64,000 nt of DNA, taken from contig NZ_JAFBCL010000001.1 of the NCBI RefSeq assembly GCF_016907655.1, forward strand, positions 6,606,001-6,670,000. Reading direction: 5' to 3'. A program made the position numbers and the translations under genes. The notes beneath the pieces are model-generated. The model made no database searches, was not told the origin of the DNA, and was given only the letters and a program-made list of their open reading frames with translations. The DNA comes from Saccharothrix algeriensis. Its GTDB lineage: Bacteria; Actinomycetota; Actinomycetes; Mycobacteriales; Pseudonocardiaceae. Below, piece after piece: positions 46,473-56,720 of the stretch (its first letter is position 1; each line of letters begins with the position of its first letter).

Positions 46473-49400
46473 TTGAGCATCACCCGGCTCCAGAGCCCCA
46501 CCGCCACGTCCCACCCGGTCCTCGAACTCACCAGCGCCCAGCTGGGGATCTGGCACGCCCAGCGGCTGGAACCGGACTCGCCGTACTACGTCGTCGGCGA
46601 CGTCGTGGAGATCGCCGGCCCGGTGGACGCGGACGCGCTCGCCGCGGCCGTGCGCGCCACCACCGACGAGGCGGAGAGCCTGCGGCTGCGGGTGTTCGAC
46701 ACCGCGGACGGGCCGCGCCAGGCGGTGTCCGACCAGCCCGCGCCGCTGCCGCCGGTCGTCGACCTGTCCGGCGAGCCGGACCCGGTCGCCGCGGCGCGGG
46801 AGCTGGTCGCCGCCGAGCGGGCCCGCCTCGCCGCGGACTGCCGGGAGATGACCGACCGGGACCTGTTCTCCCACACCGTGATCCGGGTGTCCGAGCGGGA
46901 GACCTGGTACACCCAGCTCGGCCACCACCTGGTGTTCGACGGCTACACCGCGGCCATGCTCGCCCGCCGCACCGCCGCCCACTACACGGCGCTGGTGCGC
47001 GGCGAGCAGCCGCCGCCCTGCCCGTTCGGGCGGTTCGCCGACGTCGTGGCCGCCGACCTGGACTACCGGGGCAGCGCGCGCGCCGAGGCCGACCGGGACT
47101 ACTGGCGCGACCGGTTCACGCCGCTGCCCGAGCTGGACGTCGCCGCCGACCTCGCCGACGGCGGCGCGCCCGAGCGGACGCTGACCGCGCGGGCCGTGCT
47201 GCCCGCCGAAGCCGTGGCGCGGCTGCACGAGGTCGCCGCCCACGCCGGCACCACCTGGGGCGAGGTGCTGATCTCCTGCTACGCCGCGTTCCTGCACCGC
47301 GTCCTGGGCCGCACCGACGTGGTGTTCGCCCTGCCGCTGATGTGCCGCACGGGCGTGGCGCTGCGCACCCCCGCGATGGCGGTCAACGTGCTGCCGCTGC
47401 GCGTGGCGGTGCACGGCGACGACCGGATCGACGGGCTGAGCCGCCGCGTCGCCGCCGTGATGCGCGAGATGCGCGCCCACCAGCGCTACCGGGGCGAGGA
47501 CCTGCCCCGCGACGTGCCCGGCTCCGCGGCCCTGCTGCACGGCCGCGGCGTGAACCTCAAGGCGTTCGACCTCGCGCTGGACTTCGCGGGCGCGACCGGC
47601 GTGATGCGCAACATCGCGGGCGGGCCGCCGGAGGACATGGGGCTGAGCGTCCTGCCGGTGCCCGACGGCGGGCTGCTGCTGGGCTTCGAGGTCGACGCCC
47701 GCGCCCACGACCAGGCCGGCGTGGACCGCACCCTGGCCTCGCTGCTGCGCCTGGTGGACGAGCTGACCTCCGAGGCCGCGCCGCCCGTCGGCCGGGTGGA
47801 CCTCGCGGGCGTGCCGGTGCCGGGGGAGTGGGCGACGCCCGCGCTGCCCGGCGAGCCCGCCGACGTGCCCGCGCTGCTGGACTCCCTGGCGGCGCTGGGC
47901 GACACGACCGCGCTGGTGCACGGGTCGCGGCGGATCGGCGCGGCCGACCTCGTGTCCCGCGTGCACGCCGTGGCGCGCGGGCTGCGGGCGCGCGGCGTGG
48001 GGCCGGACGACGTCGTGGCGCTGGCCCTGCCGCGCTCGGTCGACCTGGTGGTGGCGCTGCTGGCGGTGCTCGACGCCGGGGCCGCGTTCCAGCCGCTGGA
48101 CGTGGAGCACCCGCCGGAGCGGCTGCGGGAGCTGGTCGCCGACACCGGGGCCGTGCTCGCGCTGGTCGCCGACGCGCCCACCGGCGACGCGCCCGCGGGT
48201 GACGCGGTGATCGCCGGCGGGCTGCCCGTCCCGTGCGCGCGGGTCGCCGACCTGGCCGGGCACCCCGGCGAGCGGCTGTCCGCCGCCGAGCTGGCCGCGC
48301 CGCGCCACCCCGACCACCTGGCCTACGTCATCCACACCTCGGGCTCCACCGGCTGGCCCAAGGGCGTGCTGGCGCGCGTGGGCGGGCTCACCGCCCTGAT
48401 CCACCACCACCGCGCCACGACGGTGGCCGACACCGCCGCCGGCCGGCGGCTGCGGGTGGCGCACACCTACTCGTTCGCGTTCGACTCGGCGCTCGACCAG
48501 CTGCTGTGGCTGCTGTGCGGCCACGAGCTGCACCTGTACGACGCGGACACCGCGCGGGACGCGGACGCGCTGCTGGCCGCGTTCCGGCGCGACCTGATCG
48601 ACGTCGTGGACACCACCCCGTCGCTGGCGGCCCCGCTGGTGGACGCCGGGCTGCTGCACGGCGGGCGCCGCCCGGCCCTGCTGGTCCTGGGCGGCGAGGC
48701 GACGCCGCCCGCCCTGTGGCGGCGCGTCGCGGCCACCGGGGTGCCGGCGCGCAACATGTACGGCCCCACCGAAGCCGCCGTGGACAGCACCACGGCCCGC
48801 GTCGAGGGCGCCGAGCCGACCATCGGCCACCCGCTGTCCGGGACCCGGGTCTACCTGCTGGACAACGCCCTGCGCCCGGTGCCGCCCGGCGCGCGCGGCG
48901 AGCTGTACGTCGCGGGCCCGCACCTGGCGCGCGGCTACCTGGGGCGGCCGGCGCTGACCGCGGAGCGCTTCGTCGCCGACCCCCACGGCGCGCCCGGCGA
49001 CCGGATGTACCGCACCGGCGACCTGGCCCGCTGGGTCCCCGGCCGCGGCCTGGAGTACGCGGGCCGCCGCGACGACCAGGTCAAGGTCCGCGGCCACCGC
49101 GTGGAGCTGGGCGAGGTCGAGGCCGCCCTCGGCGCGACGCCCGGCGTCCGCGCCGCCGCCGCCGCGATCCACACCGGGACCGGCTCGCCGCGCCTGGTCG
49201 GCTACGTCGTGCCCACCGGCCCGCTCACGCCCGGCGAGGTGCGCGAGGAGCTGGCGCGGCGCGTGCCCGACCACCTCGTGCCCTCCGTCGTCGTGGTGCT
49301 GGACGCGCTGCCCGTCACCGCCAACGGCAAGCTCGACCGGGCCGCGCTGCCCGCGCCGCGCACCGCCGGCGGCGGCCGGGCGCCGCGCACCGAGCGGGAG

Positions 49401-52400
49401 CGGCTGCTGGTCGACATCGCCGCCGAGGTCACCGGCGCGAGCGAGGTCGGCGTGGAGGACGACTTCTTCGCCCTGGGCGGCGACAGCATCTCGGCCATCA
49501 GCGTCAGCAGCAGGCTGCGCGCGCACGGCCTGGAGCTGCGCCCGCGCGACCTGCTCGGCCGGCGGACCCTGGCGGCCCTGGCCGCCGCCGCCCGCGAGAT
49601 CGACGCGGCCGGCCCCGGGGGCCCCGACGCGCACGACGAGCCGACCGGCCCGGTGCCCGCGCCGCCGATCGTGCGCGCCCTGCTCGACCCGAACCCCGAC
49701 CCCGACGCCGTCGCCGGCTACGCCCAGTGGACCGCGCCGCACGTGGCCGACCTCGACCTGCCCGCCCTCACCGCGGGCGTGCAGGCCGTGCTCGACCACC
49801 ACGACGCGCTGCGCCTGCAGGTGATCCCCGACGGGCTGGTGGTGCGCCCGCGCGGCGCCGCGACCGCCGTCGTCACCGAGGTCCGCGCGGACGGACCGGC
49901 CGAGGTCGCCCACCGGCTGGCCGGCGAGCTGGACCCGCGCCGGGGCGAGGTGCTGCGGGTGGCCCTCGTGCGCACCCCGACCGGCGACCGGCTCGTCGTC
50001 GTCGCCCACCACCTCGTGGTGGACGGCGTCTCGTGGCGCGTGCTGCTGCCCGACCTCCAGGCGGCCTGCGAGGGCCGCCCGCTCGCCCCGGTCGGCACGT
50101 CCTGGCGGCGCCACGCCACCGCCCTGGCCGAGCAGGGCCGCACCGGCGCGCGGCGCGCCGAGCTGGACCACTGGCGCGCCACCCGCGACGACCTGCGACT
50201 GGGCCACCGCCCGCTGGACCCGGCCCGGGACACCGCCGCCACCGCCCACCGCAGCACCACCACCGCGACCGCCGAGCAGACCGCCGCCGTCCTGACCACC
50301 CTGCCCGCCGCCTACCGCGCGGGCGTGGACGAGGTGCTGATCGCGGCGTTCGCGCTGGCCCTGCGGCTGTGGCAGCGCGAGCGGGGCCTGCCCGGCCGCG
50401 CCGCGGTCACCGTCACCGTCGAGGGCCACGGCCGGGACCTGCCCGGCGCGGACCTGTCCCGCACGGTCGGCTGGTTCACCGGCGAGCACCCGCTGCGCGT
50501 GCCCGCCGACGCCGTCCGCGCCGACGCGGACCTGGCCGACGCGCTCGCCGGCGGCGCCGCGGCGGGCCGCCTGGTGCGCGCCGCCAAGGAGGCCAAGCGG
50601 GCCGTGCCCGACAACGGCGCCGGCTACGGCGTCCTGCGCCACCTCGACCCCGCCACCCGCGCCGAGTTCGCCGTGCCGCCGCCCGACGTGCTGCTCAACC
50701 ACCTGGGCCGGTTCGCGCCGCTGCCCGGCCCGTGGCGGCTGCCCGCGGGCGACGCGTTCGCCGTCACCGAACCGCCCGGCAAGGCCCTGGAGCAGGTGCT
50801 GGCGCTCAACAGCTTCGTCCACGAGGACGGCGGCGCGCCGCGGCTGGCCGTGGAGTGGACCGCCGCCGGCGAGGTCCTCACCCGCGAGGCGGTCGCCGAC
50901 CTGCACGCCGCGTGGCGCGCCGCGCTGGACGCGCTGGACCGGCACGCGCGGCGCGTCGGCCCGGACGGCGGCGGCCTGACCCCGTCCGACCTGCCCCTCG
51001 TCGCGCTCGACCAGGACGCCATCGACGCCCTGGAGCGCCTCGGGCGGGTCGAGGACGTCCTGCCCGCCACGGCGCTGCAGGCCGGCCTGTCGTTCCACAG
51101 CCTCGTGCGCGGCGATGAGGACACCGACGTCTACGTGGTGCAGGCCGTCACGCTGCTGCGCGGCGACCTGGACCCCGACCGGATGCGCGCCGCCGCCGCG
51201 GAACTGCTGCGCCGCCACCCCGCGCTGCGCGTCCACCTGCACACCACCGCCGCCGGCGAGGTGGTGCAGATCGTGCCCGCCGACGTGACCCTGGACTGGC
51301 GGCACGTCCGCACCACCCCCGACGGCCTCGACGCCGAGTTCCGCGCCGACCTGACCCGGCCCCTGCACCCCGACCGGCCGCCGCTGATCCGGTTCCTGCT
51401 GTGCACGCTCGGCGGCGACGAGCACCGCCTGGTGATCACCAACCACCACGCCCTGCTGGACGGCTGGTCGATGCCGCTGGTGGGCCGCACCCTGCTCGCC
51501 CTCTACGCCGAGCTGGGCGGCGGCCCGCCGGCGCCGGTCGCGCCGCCCCCGGGCGAGTACCACCGCTGGCTGGCCGGGCGCGACCACGACGCCGGGCTGA
51601 CCGCCTGGCGCGAGGCCCTGGCCGGGCTGGAGGAGGGCACGCGGCTGGCCCGCGAGTCCTCGGTGGTGGACCGCCCCGAGCGGGTCACCGTCGGCCTGGG
51701 CGCGGAGTTCAGCGACCGGCTGCGCGCGTTCGCCCGGTCCCGCGGGGTCACCACGACCACCGTGCTCCAGACCGCGTGGGGCGTGCTGCTGGGCCGGCTC
51801 ACCGGCCGCCGCGACGTCGTCTTCGGCTGCCCGGTCTCCGGCCGCCCCGCCGAGGTCGACGGCGTCGAGTCGATGATCGGCCAGCTCGGCAACACCATCC
51901 CCGTCCGGGTGCGCCACACCGCCGCCGACACCGCCGCGGACCTGCTCGACCGCGTGCACGCCGAGAGCGTCGCCCTGGCCGAGCACCACCACGTCGGCCT
52001 GCCCGACATCCAGCGCGCGGCCGGCCTGGGCGAGCTGTTCGACACCATGCTGGTGATGGAGAACTTCCCGCTCTCCAGCCGCCACCGCGTCACCCTCGCG
52101 CCCGGCCTCGACCTGGTCGGCGTCGACATCACCGACGCCACCCACTACCCGCTGACGGTGATCGTCCTGCCCGACGAGGAGATCACCCTCGGCCTGGGCT
52201 ACCAGCCGCAGGTGCTCGACGAGGCCACCGTGCGCGGCTACGGCCGCTGGCTGCGCACCCTGCTGCACGAGATCGTCGACGACCCCGACCGCCCGGTCGC
52301 CCGGCTGCGCGCCCTCGACGCCCGCGAGCAGGACGACCTGCTGCGCCTGGGCGCCGGGCCGCGGCCGAAGCGGGCGCGCGGCGACGTGCTGGCGGAGTTC

Positions 52401-55400
52401 GGCCGGTGGGTCGCCGACACCCCCGACGCCGAGGCCGTGGTCTGCCGCGACCGCTCGCTGACCTACGCCGAGCTGGACCGGCGCGCCAACCGCCTGGCCA
52501 ACGCCCTGCTGGCCCGCGGCGTCCGCCCGCAGGACCCGGTGGCGGTGCTGCTGGGCCGTGACGTGGAGCTGGTCGTCGCCCTGTTCGCCGTGCTCAAGGC
52601 GGGCGCGGTGCACGTGCCGATGGACCCCGACTACCCGCGCGACCGGCTGGCCTACATGGCCGAGGACATCGCGCCCGCCGCGGTGATCGCGCAGTCCCAC
52701 CCGGGCTTCGGCGACCAGCCGCTGGTGCGGCCCGACGCCGACGCGCCCTCCGACGACGACCCGGTGCACGCGCGGGCCGGGCTGACCCCCGACTCGCTGG
52801 CCTACGTCATCTACACCTCCGGCACGACCGGCAAGCCCAAGGGCGTCGCCGTGCCGCTGCGCGGCCTGCCGAGCCTGATCGCGCTGCAGGAGGACGTCGT
52901 CGGCATCGGCGGGCGCGAGCGGTACCTGCACTTCGCCTCCACCAGCTTCGACGTGGCGTTCTGGCAGTTCATGCTGCCGCTGCTGTCGGGCGGCACGTCG
53001 GTCATCGCGCCCGAGGAGGTGCGCGTGCCCGGCGACGAGCTGCTGGACTACATCGCCGAGCACCGCGTGACGGGCGTGAACCTGCTGCCGTCGTTCCTGG
53101 CGGCCATGCCCGACGACCGGACCGTGCCGCCGGAGGTGTTCTTCGTCGTCGGCGCCGAGCGCCTCGACCCGGAGCTGGCGCGCCGCTGGGGCGACCGGCG
53201 GGCGCTGTTCAACGCCTACGGGCCCACCGAGGTCACCATCAACTCCGTCACCTGGCACTACGCCCCCGACGACCCGGGACCGCTGCCGATCGGCCGCCCC
53301 GACCCCGAGGTGCGCGCCTACGTGCTCGACGGCGGCCTGCTGCCGGTCGGCGTCGGCGTGACCGGCGAGCTGTACCTGGCGGGCCCGAAGCTGGCCCGCG
53401 GCTACGTCAACCGGCCGGGCCTGACCGCGGAGCGGTTCGTGGCCGACCCGTTCGGCGCGCCCGGCGAGCGCATGTACCGCACCGGGGACCTGGTGCGGTG
53501 GCGGCCGGACGGGCAGCTGGTGTTCCTCGGGCGGGCCGACCACCAGGTCAAGGTGCGCGGGTTCCGCATCGAACTGGCCGAGGTCGAGACGGTGCTGTCG
53601 CGGCACCCCGGCGTGCGGGCGTGCGCGGTGATCGTGCGCGAGGGCCGGCTCGTCGGCTACGTCATCCCGGCCACCGCCACGACCGACACCGCCGCCACTC
53701 CCGGCACCGCTGCCGCCCCCGACAGCGCCGCCGCCCCCGACAGCGCCGCCGCCCCCGACAGCGCCGCCACTCCCGGCACCGCTGCCACGACCACCGCGGT
53801 TGCCGCCGGGTTGGACCTCGCCGACGTGCGCGCCCACCTGGCCGCCGAGCTGCCCGACCACATGGTGCCCGCCGCGCTGGTGGTGCTCGACCGCCTGCCG
53901 CTGGGCCCCACCGGCAAGCTCGACCGGGCCGCGCTGCCCGCGCCCGAGGTGCGCGCCGCCGCCGCCCGCGAACCGGCCACGCCGACCGAGGCCGTGCTGC
54001 TGGAGGTCTTCCGCGAGGTGCTGGGCCGCGCGGACGTGCAGCTCGACGACGCGTTCCTGGACGTCGGCGGCGACAGCATCGTGTCGCTGCGCCTGGTGTC
54101 CCGGGCCCGCCGGGAGGGCCTGACGCTGACCGCGCGGGACGTGTTCGAGGGCGCCACCGTCGCGGGCATCGCCGCCCGCTGCGGCGCGGCCGAGGAGCCC
54201 GAGGCCGCGCCGGCGGTCGGCGACGCGCCGCTCACGCCGGTGATGCGGGACCTGCTGCTCCGCTGCGCGGCCGGCGGCGCCTCCGCCGACAGCTTCTGCC
54301 AGTGGGTCGAGGTGTGCGTGCCGCCGGGCTCGGTCGACACCTGGCGGCGGGTCCTGGACGCCGTGTTGGCCCGCCACGACGTGCTGCGCGCCCACCTGGC
54401 CGACACCGGCGCCGACGGCCCCGTGCTGCGCATCCCCGAGGTGGGCGCGGTGACCGCCGCCGACGTGCTGGTGCACGTGCCGGCGACCGGCGACCTGCGC
54501 GCCCTGGCCGACCGGCACGTCGCCGAGGCCCGCGCCCGCATGGACCTGCGCACCGGGCCGCTGCTGCGCGCCGTGTGGCTCGACGCGGGGGAGCGGCCGG
54601 GCCGGCTGGTGCTGGTGGGCCACCACGTCGTCGTGGACGCGGTGTCCTGGCGCGTGCTGCTCGACGACGTCGAGCACGCCCACGCCGGCCACCCGCTGCG
54701 CCGCCACGGCCAGTCCTTCCTCGGGTGGGCCCGGTCCCGCCGCGACCACCGGCCGGTCCTGGTCGCGGACGTCCCGCCGCCGCTGGCCCGCACGCCGCTG
54801 GACCCCGCGCGCGACACCACGGCCACGGCCGTGCACCACGTGGTGCACCTCGACCCGGAGACGACCAGGACCCTGCTCACCACCCTGCCCGCCGCCTACC
54901 GCACCACCCCGGACACCGTCCTGCTGACCGCCCTGGCCCGCGCGGCGGCCCGGTGGCGCGGCGGCGCGGCGGACCTCCTCGTCGCCCTGGAGAGCCACGG
55001 CCGCACCGACGAGCTGTCGCAGACCGTCGGCTGGTTCACCGCCGTGCACACCGCCCGGGTCACCCCGGCCGGCACGGCGTCCGCCGCGCTCAAGGCGGTC
55101 AAGGAGCAGCTCCCGCGCGCGGTGGCCGCGACGCCGGAGGTCTCCTGGAACTACCTGGGCCGCTTCCCCGCCGCCCCGACCGCGGAGGTCCCCTGGCAGG
55201 CCCCGCCGGACGCCGACCCGCTGGGGTCCGGCGGCGACGACCTGCCGCTGCCCCACGCGCTGATGGTCAACGCCCTGGAGCGCGACGACCGGCTCGGCGT
55301 CCGCTTCACCTGGCCCGGGGCCCTGTTCGACGCCGAGGAGGTCGCCGAGCTGGCCGAGCACCTGCGCCGCGCGGCGACCGACCTCGCCGCCGACCCCGAC

Positions 55401-56720
55401 GCGCGCGAGCGCGCCGGGCTCACCCCGTCCGACCTGCCGCTGGTGGACCTCGACCAGGCCGCGATCGAGCGGCTGGAGGGCGACCGCGCCGTGGCCGACG
55501 TCCTGCCGCTCACGCCGCTGCAGGAGGTGGTGCTGCGGCACGCCGAGGTCTACCCCGTGCAGGCCGCGTTCACGGTGGCCGGCGCGCTGGACGTGCCGGC
55601 GCTGCACGCCGCCGGCGCGGACCTGCTGCGCCGCCACCCCAACCTGGGCGCGGTGTTCCCGCCCGACCTGCCCGTGCAGGTGGTGCCCGTCGACCCGCGG
55701 CCGGACTGCCGCCTGGCCGAGGTGGCCGACGTCGAGCAGGCGCTGGCCGACGACCTCGCCGAGCCGTTCGACCCGGCCACCGGCCCGCTGGTGCGCCTGT
55801 CGGTCCTGCGGCACGGCGCCGAGCAGGTCGTCGTGCTGACCACCCACCACGTGCTGTCCGACGGGTGGTCCGCGCCGCGCATCCTCACCGAGCTGTTCGC
55901 CCTCTACGCCGCGCGGGTCGCGGGCGTCGCGCCGGACCTGCCCGCGCCCGTCCCGTTCGCCCGCTACCTGCGCTGGCGCGCCGGGCGGGACCACGACGCC
56001 GACGTGCGGGCGTGGCGGGAGGAGGTCGCCGGCCTGCCCGAGGGCGACTACCTCACCCGCGGCAGGCCCACCCCGGTCGGCCCGGTGGACCCGGTGCTGT
56101 TCGCGGTCGGGCCGGACGTGGTCGCCGGGCTCACCCGCGCCGCCGCGCGCCGCGGCCTGACGCCCAACACGCTGCTGCAGGGCGCGTGGGCGACGGTGCT
56201 GGCCGCCCGCTCGGGCCGCGCGGAGGTGTGCTTCGGCGCGATGGTGTCCGGGCGGCAGGCCGACGTGGAGGGCGTGGAGGACATCCTCGGCCTGCTCGCC
56301 GGCACGGTGCCCGTGCGCGTCCGCCTCACCGGTGTCCTGGGCGACGCGCTCGCCGACCTCCAGGCCCGCCAGCAGAACCAGGCCGTCCACGTGGGACTGT
56401 CCGAAATAGAGGGTGATCGCGTGCGGCTGTTCGACAGCCTCGTGGTGTTCGAGAACTACCCCGTGGACCCCGAGCGGCTGCGCGAGCCCGCGCCCGGCCT
56501 GACCGTCACCGCCGCCCGGTTCCGCGAGCGCACCCACCACCCGGTCACGCTCACCGTCGTCCCGGAGGGCGGCGGCTGGACCGGTGTCCTGGGCTGCCTG
56601 CGGGGGGTGTTCACCGCCGCCGAGGAGCGCGCGCTCGCCGACGACCTGCTGGCCGCCCTGCGCGACCTGCCCGCCGGCCTCGACGCCGACGCGGGCGACT
56701 TCCTCGCGGGCCGCTCGTGA
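46473..56720 (+). CDS. Catecholate siderophore NRPS, C-A-T-E-C-A-T-E-C
   Basis: A 3415-residue synthetase. Domains with active motifs: C1 (about 10-445, HHLVFDG); A1 (445-965, HTSGSTGWPKG, YGPTEAAVD, YRTGDLA); T1 (Ser1005, GGDSIS); E1 (1045-1510, HHLVVDGVSW, TVGWFT); C2 (1525-1950, HHALLDGWS); A2 (1965-2490, YTSGTTGKPKG, YGPTEVTIN); T2 (Ser2535, GGDSIV); E2 (2580-2990, HHVVVDAVSW); C3 (3005-3400, HHVLSDGWS). The A1 pocket read by eye, roughly DSDSVGMVDK, has two extra acidic residues, suggesting a basic amino acid; A2, roughly DVWSVGAINK, was not assigned. The inferred product is DHB-D-aa1-D-aa2 handed to a terminal C domain with no thioesterase. TTG at 46473 is the start, behind GAGGAG. Confidence 0.93.
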   Translation: MSITRLQSPTATSHPVLELTSAQLGIWHAQRLEPDSPYYVVGDVVEIAGPVDADALAAAVRATTDEAESLRLRVFDTADGPRQAVSDQPAPLPPVVDLSGEPDPVAAARELVAAERARLAADCREMTDRDLFSHTVIRVSERETWYTQLGHHLVFDGYTAAMLARRTAAHYTALVRGEQPPPCPFGRFADVVAADLDYRGSARAEADRDYWRDRFTPLPELDVAADLADGGAPERTLTARAVLPAEAVARLHEVAAHAGTTWGEVLISCYAAFLHRVLGRTDVVFALPLMCRTGVALRTPAMAVNVLPLRVAVHGDDRIDGLSRRVAAVMREMRAHQRYRGEDLPRDVPGSAALLHGRGVNLKAFDLALDFAGATGVMRNIAGGPPEDMGLSVLPVPDGGLLLGFEVDARAHDQAGVDRTLASLLRLVDELTSEAAPPVGRVDLAGVPVPGEWATPALPGEPADVPALLDSLAALGDTTALVHGSRRIGAADLVSRVHAVARGLRARGVGPDDVVALALPRSVDLVVALLAVLDAGAAFQPLDVEHPPERLRELVADTGAVLALVADAPTGDAPAGDAVIAGGLPVPCARVADLAGHPGERLSAAELAAPRHPDHLAYVIHTSGSTGWPKGVLARVGGLTALIHHHRATTVADTAAGRRLRVAHTYSFAFDSALDQLLWLLCGHELHLYDADTARDADALLAAFRRDLIDVVDTTPSLAAPLVDAGLLHGGRRPALLVLGGEATPPALWRRVAATGVPARNMYGPTEAAVDSTTARVEGAEPTIGHPLSGTRVYLLDNALRPVPPGARGELYVAGPHLARGYLGRPALTAERFVADPHGAPGDRMYRTGDLARWVPGRGLEYAGRRDDQVKVRGHRVELGEVEAALGATPGVRAAAAAIHTGTGSPRLVGYVVPTGPLTPGEVREELARRVPDHLVPSVVVVLDALPVTANGKLDRAALPAPRTAGGGRAPRTERERLLVDIAAEVTGASEVGVEDDFFALGGDSISAISVSSRLRAHGLELRPRDLLGRRTLAALAAAAREIDAAGPGGPDAHDEPTGPVPAPPIVRALLDPNPDPDAVAGYAQWTAPHVADLDLPALTAGVQAVLDHHDALRLQVIPDGLVVRPRGAATAVVTEVRADGPAEVAHRLAGELDPRRGEVLRVALVRTPTGDRLVVVAHHLVVDGVSWRVLLPDLQAACEGRPLAPVGTSWRRHATALAEQGRTGARRAELDHWRATRDDLRLGHRPLDPARDTAATAHRSTTTATAEQTAAVLTTLPAAYRAGVDEVLIAAFALALRLWQRERGLPGRAAVTVTVEGHGRDLPGADLSRTVGWFTGEHPLRVPADAVRADADLADALAGGAAAGRLVRAAKEAKRAVPDNGAGYGVLRHLDPATRAEFAVPPPDVLLNHLGRFAPLPGPWRLPAGDAFAVTEPPGKALEQVLALNSFVHEDGGAPRLAVEWTAAGEVLTREAVADLHAAWRAALDALDRHARRVGPDGGGLTPSDLPLVALDQDAIDALERLGRVEDVLPATALQAGLSFHSLVRGDEDTDVYVVQAVTLLRGDLDPDRMRAAAAELLRRHPALRVHLHTTAAGEVVQIVPADVTLDWRHVRTTPDGLDAEFRADLTRPLHPDRPPLIRFLLCTLGGDEHRLVITNHHALLDGWSMPLVGRTLLALYAELGGGPPAPVAPPPGEYHRWLAGRDHDAGLTAWREALAGLEEGTRLARESSVVDRPERVTVGLGAEFSDRLRAFARSRGVTTTTVLQTAWGVLLGRLTGRRDVVFGCPVSGRPAEVDGVESMIGQLGNTIPVRVRHTAADTAADLLDRVHAESVALAEHHHVGLPDIQRAAGLGELFDTMLVMENFPLSSRHRVTLAPGLDLVGVDITDATHYPLTVIVLPDEEITLGLGYQPQVLDEATVRGYGRWLRTLLHEIVDDPDRPVARLRALDAREQDDLLRLGAGPRPKRARGDVLAEFGRWVADTPDAEAVVCRDRSLTYAELDRRANRLANALLARGVRPQDPVAVLLGRDVELVVALFAVLKAGAVHVPMDPDYPRDRLAYMAEDIAPAAVIAQSHPGFGDQPLVRPDADAPSDDDPVHARAGLTPDSLAYVIYTSGTTGKPKGVAVPLRGLPSLIALQEDVVGIGGRERYLHFASTSFDVAFWQFMLPLLSGGTSVIAPEEVRVPGDELLDYIAEHRVTGVNLLPSFLAAMPDDRTVPPEVFFVVGAERLDPELARRWGDRRALFNAYGPTEVTINSVTWHYAPDDPGPLPIGRPDPEVRAYVLDGGLLPVGVGVTGELYLAGPKLARGYVNRPGLTAERFVADPFGAPGERMYRTGDLVRWRPDGQLVFLGRADHQVKVRGFRIELAEVETVLSRHPGVRACAVIVREGRLVGYVIPATATTDTAATPGTAAAPDSAAAPDSAAAPDSAATPGTAATTTAVAAGLDLADVRAHLAAELPDHMVPAALVVLDRLPLGPTGKLDRAALPAPEVRAAAAREPATPTEAVLLEVFREVLGRADVQLDDAFLDVGGDSIVSLRLVSRARREGLTLTARDVFEGATVAGIAARCGAAEEPEAAPAVGDAPLTPVMRDLLLRCAAGGASADSFCQWVEVCVPPGSVDTWRRVLDAVLARHDVLRAHLADTGADGPVLRIPEVGAVTAADVLVHVPATGDLRALADRHVAEARARMDLRTGPLLRAVWLDAGERPGRLVLVGHHVVVDAVSWRVLLDDVEHAHAGHPLRRHGQSFLGWARSRRDHRPVLVADVPPPLARTPLDPARDTTATAVHHVVHLDPETTRTLLTTLPAAYRTTPDTVLLTALARAAARWRGGAADLLVALESHGRTDELSQTVGWFTAVHTARVTPAGTASAALKAVKEQLPRAVAATPEVSWNYLGRFPAAPTAEVPWQAPPDADPLGSGGDDLPLPHALMVNALERDDRLGVRFTWPGALFDAEEVAELAEHLRRAATDLAADPDARERAGLTPSDLPLVDLDQAAIERLEGDRAVADVLPLTPLQEVVLRHAEVYPVQAAFTVAGALDVPALHAAGADLLRRHPNLGAVFPPDLPVQVVPVDPRPDCRLAEVADVEQALADDLAEPFDPATGPLVRLSVLRHGAEQVVVLTTHHVLSDGWSAPRILTELFALYAARVAGVAPDLPAPVPFARYLRWRAGRDHDADVRAWREEVAGLPEGDYLTRGRPTPVGPVDPVLFAVGPDVVAGLTRAAARRGLTPNTLLQGAWATVLAARSGRAEVCFGAMVSGRQADVEGVEDILGLLAGTVPVRVRLTGVLGDALADLQARQQNQAVHVGLSEIEGDRVRLFDSLVVFENYPVDPERLREPAPGLTVTAARFRERTHHPVTLTVVPEGGGWTGVLGCLRGVFTAAEERALADDLLAALRDLPAGLDADAGDFLAGRS
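53680..53800 (+). repeat. 15-bp repeat encoding an Ala/Pro/Thr/Ser insert in the A2 domain
   Basis: Units such as GCCGCCCCCGACAGC recur here and encode about 40 residues of ATPGTAAAPDSAAAPDSAAA type. The insert lies between the A8 motif region and the VPAALVVLDRLPLGPTGKLD segment of A2, i.e. in the small C-terminal subdomain, as a flexible loop. Confidence 0.75.

Noticed and set aside
46404..56540. A very long open frame antisense to the NRPS (over 3300 codons)
   Set aside because: It mirrors the NRPS codon structure; in such GC-rich DNA stop codons are rare on the complement. Its translation is low-complexity Gly/Val/Arg/Gln without any domain.
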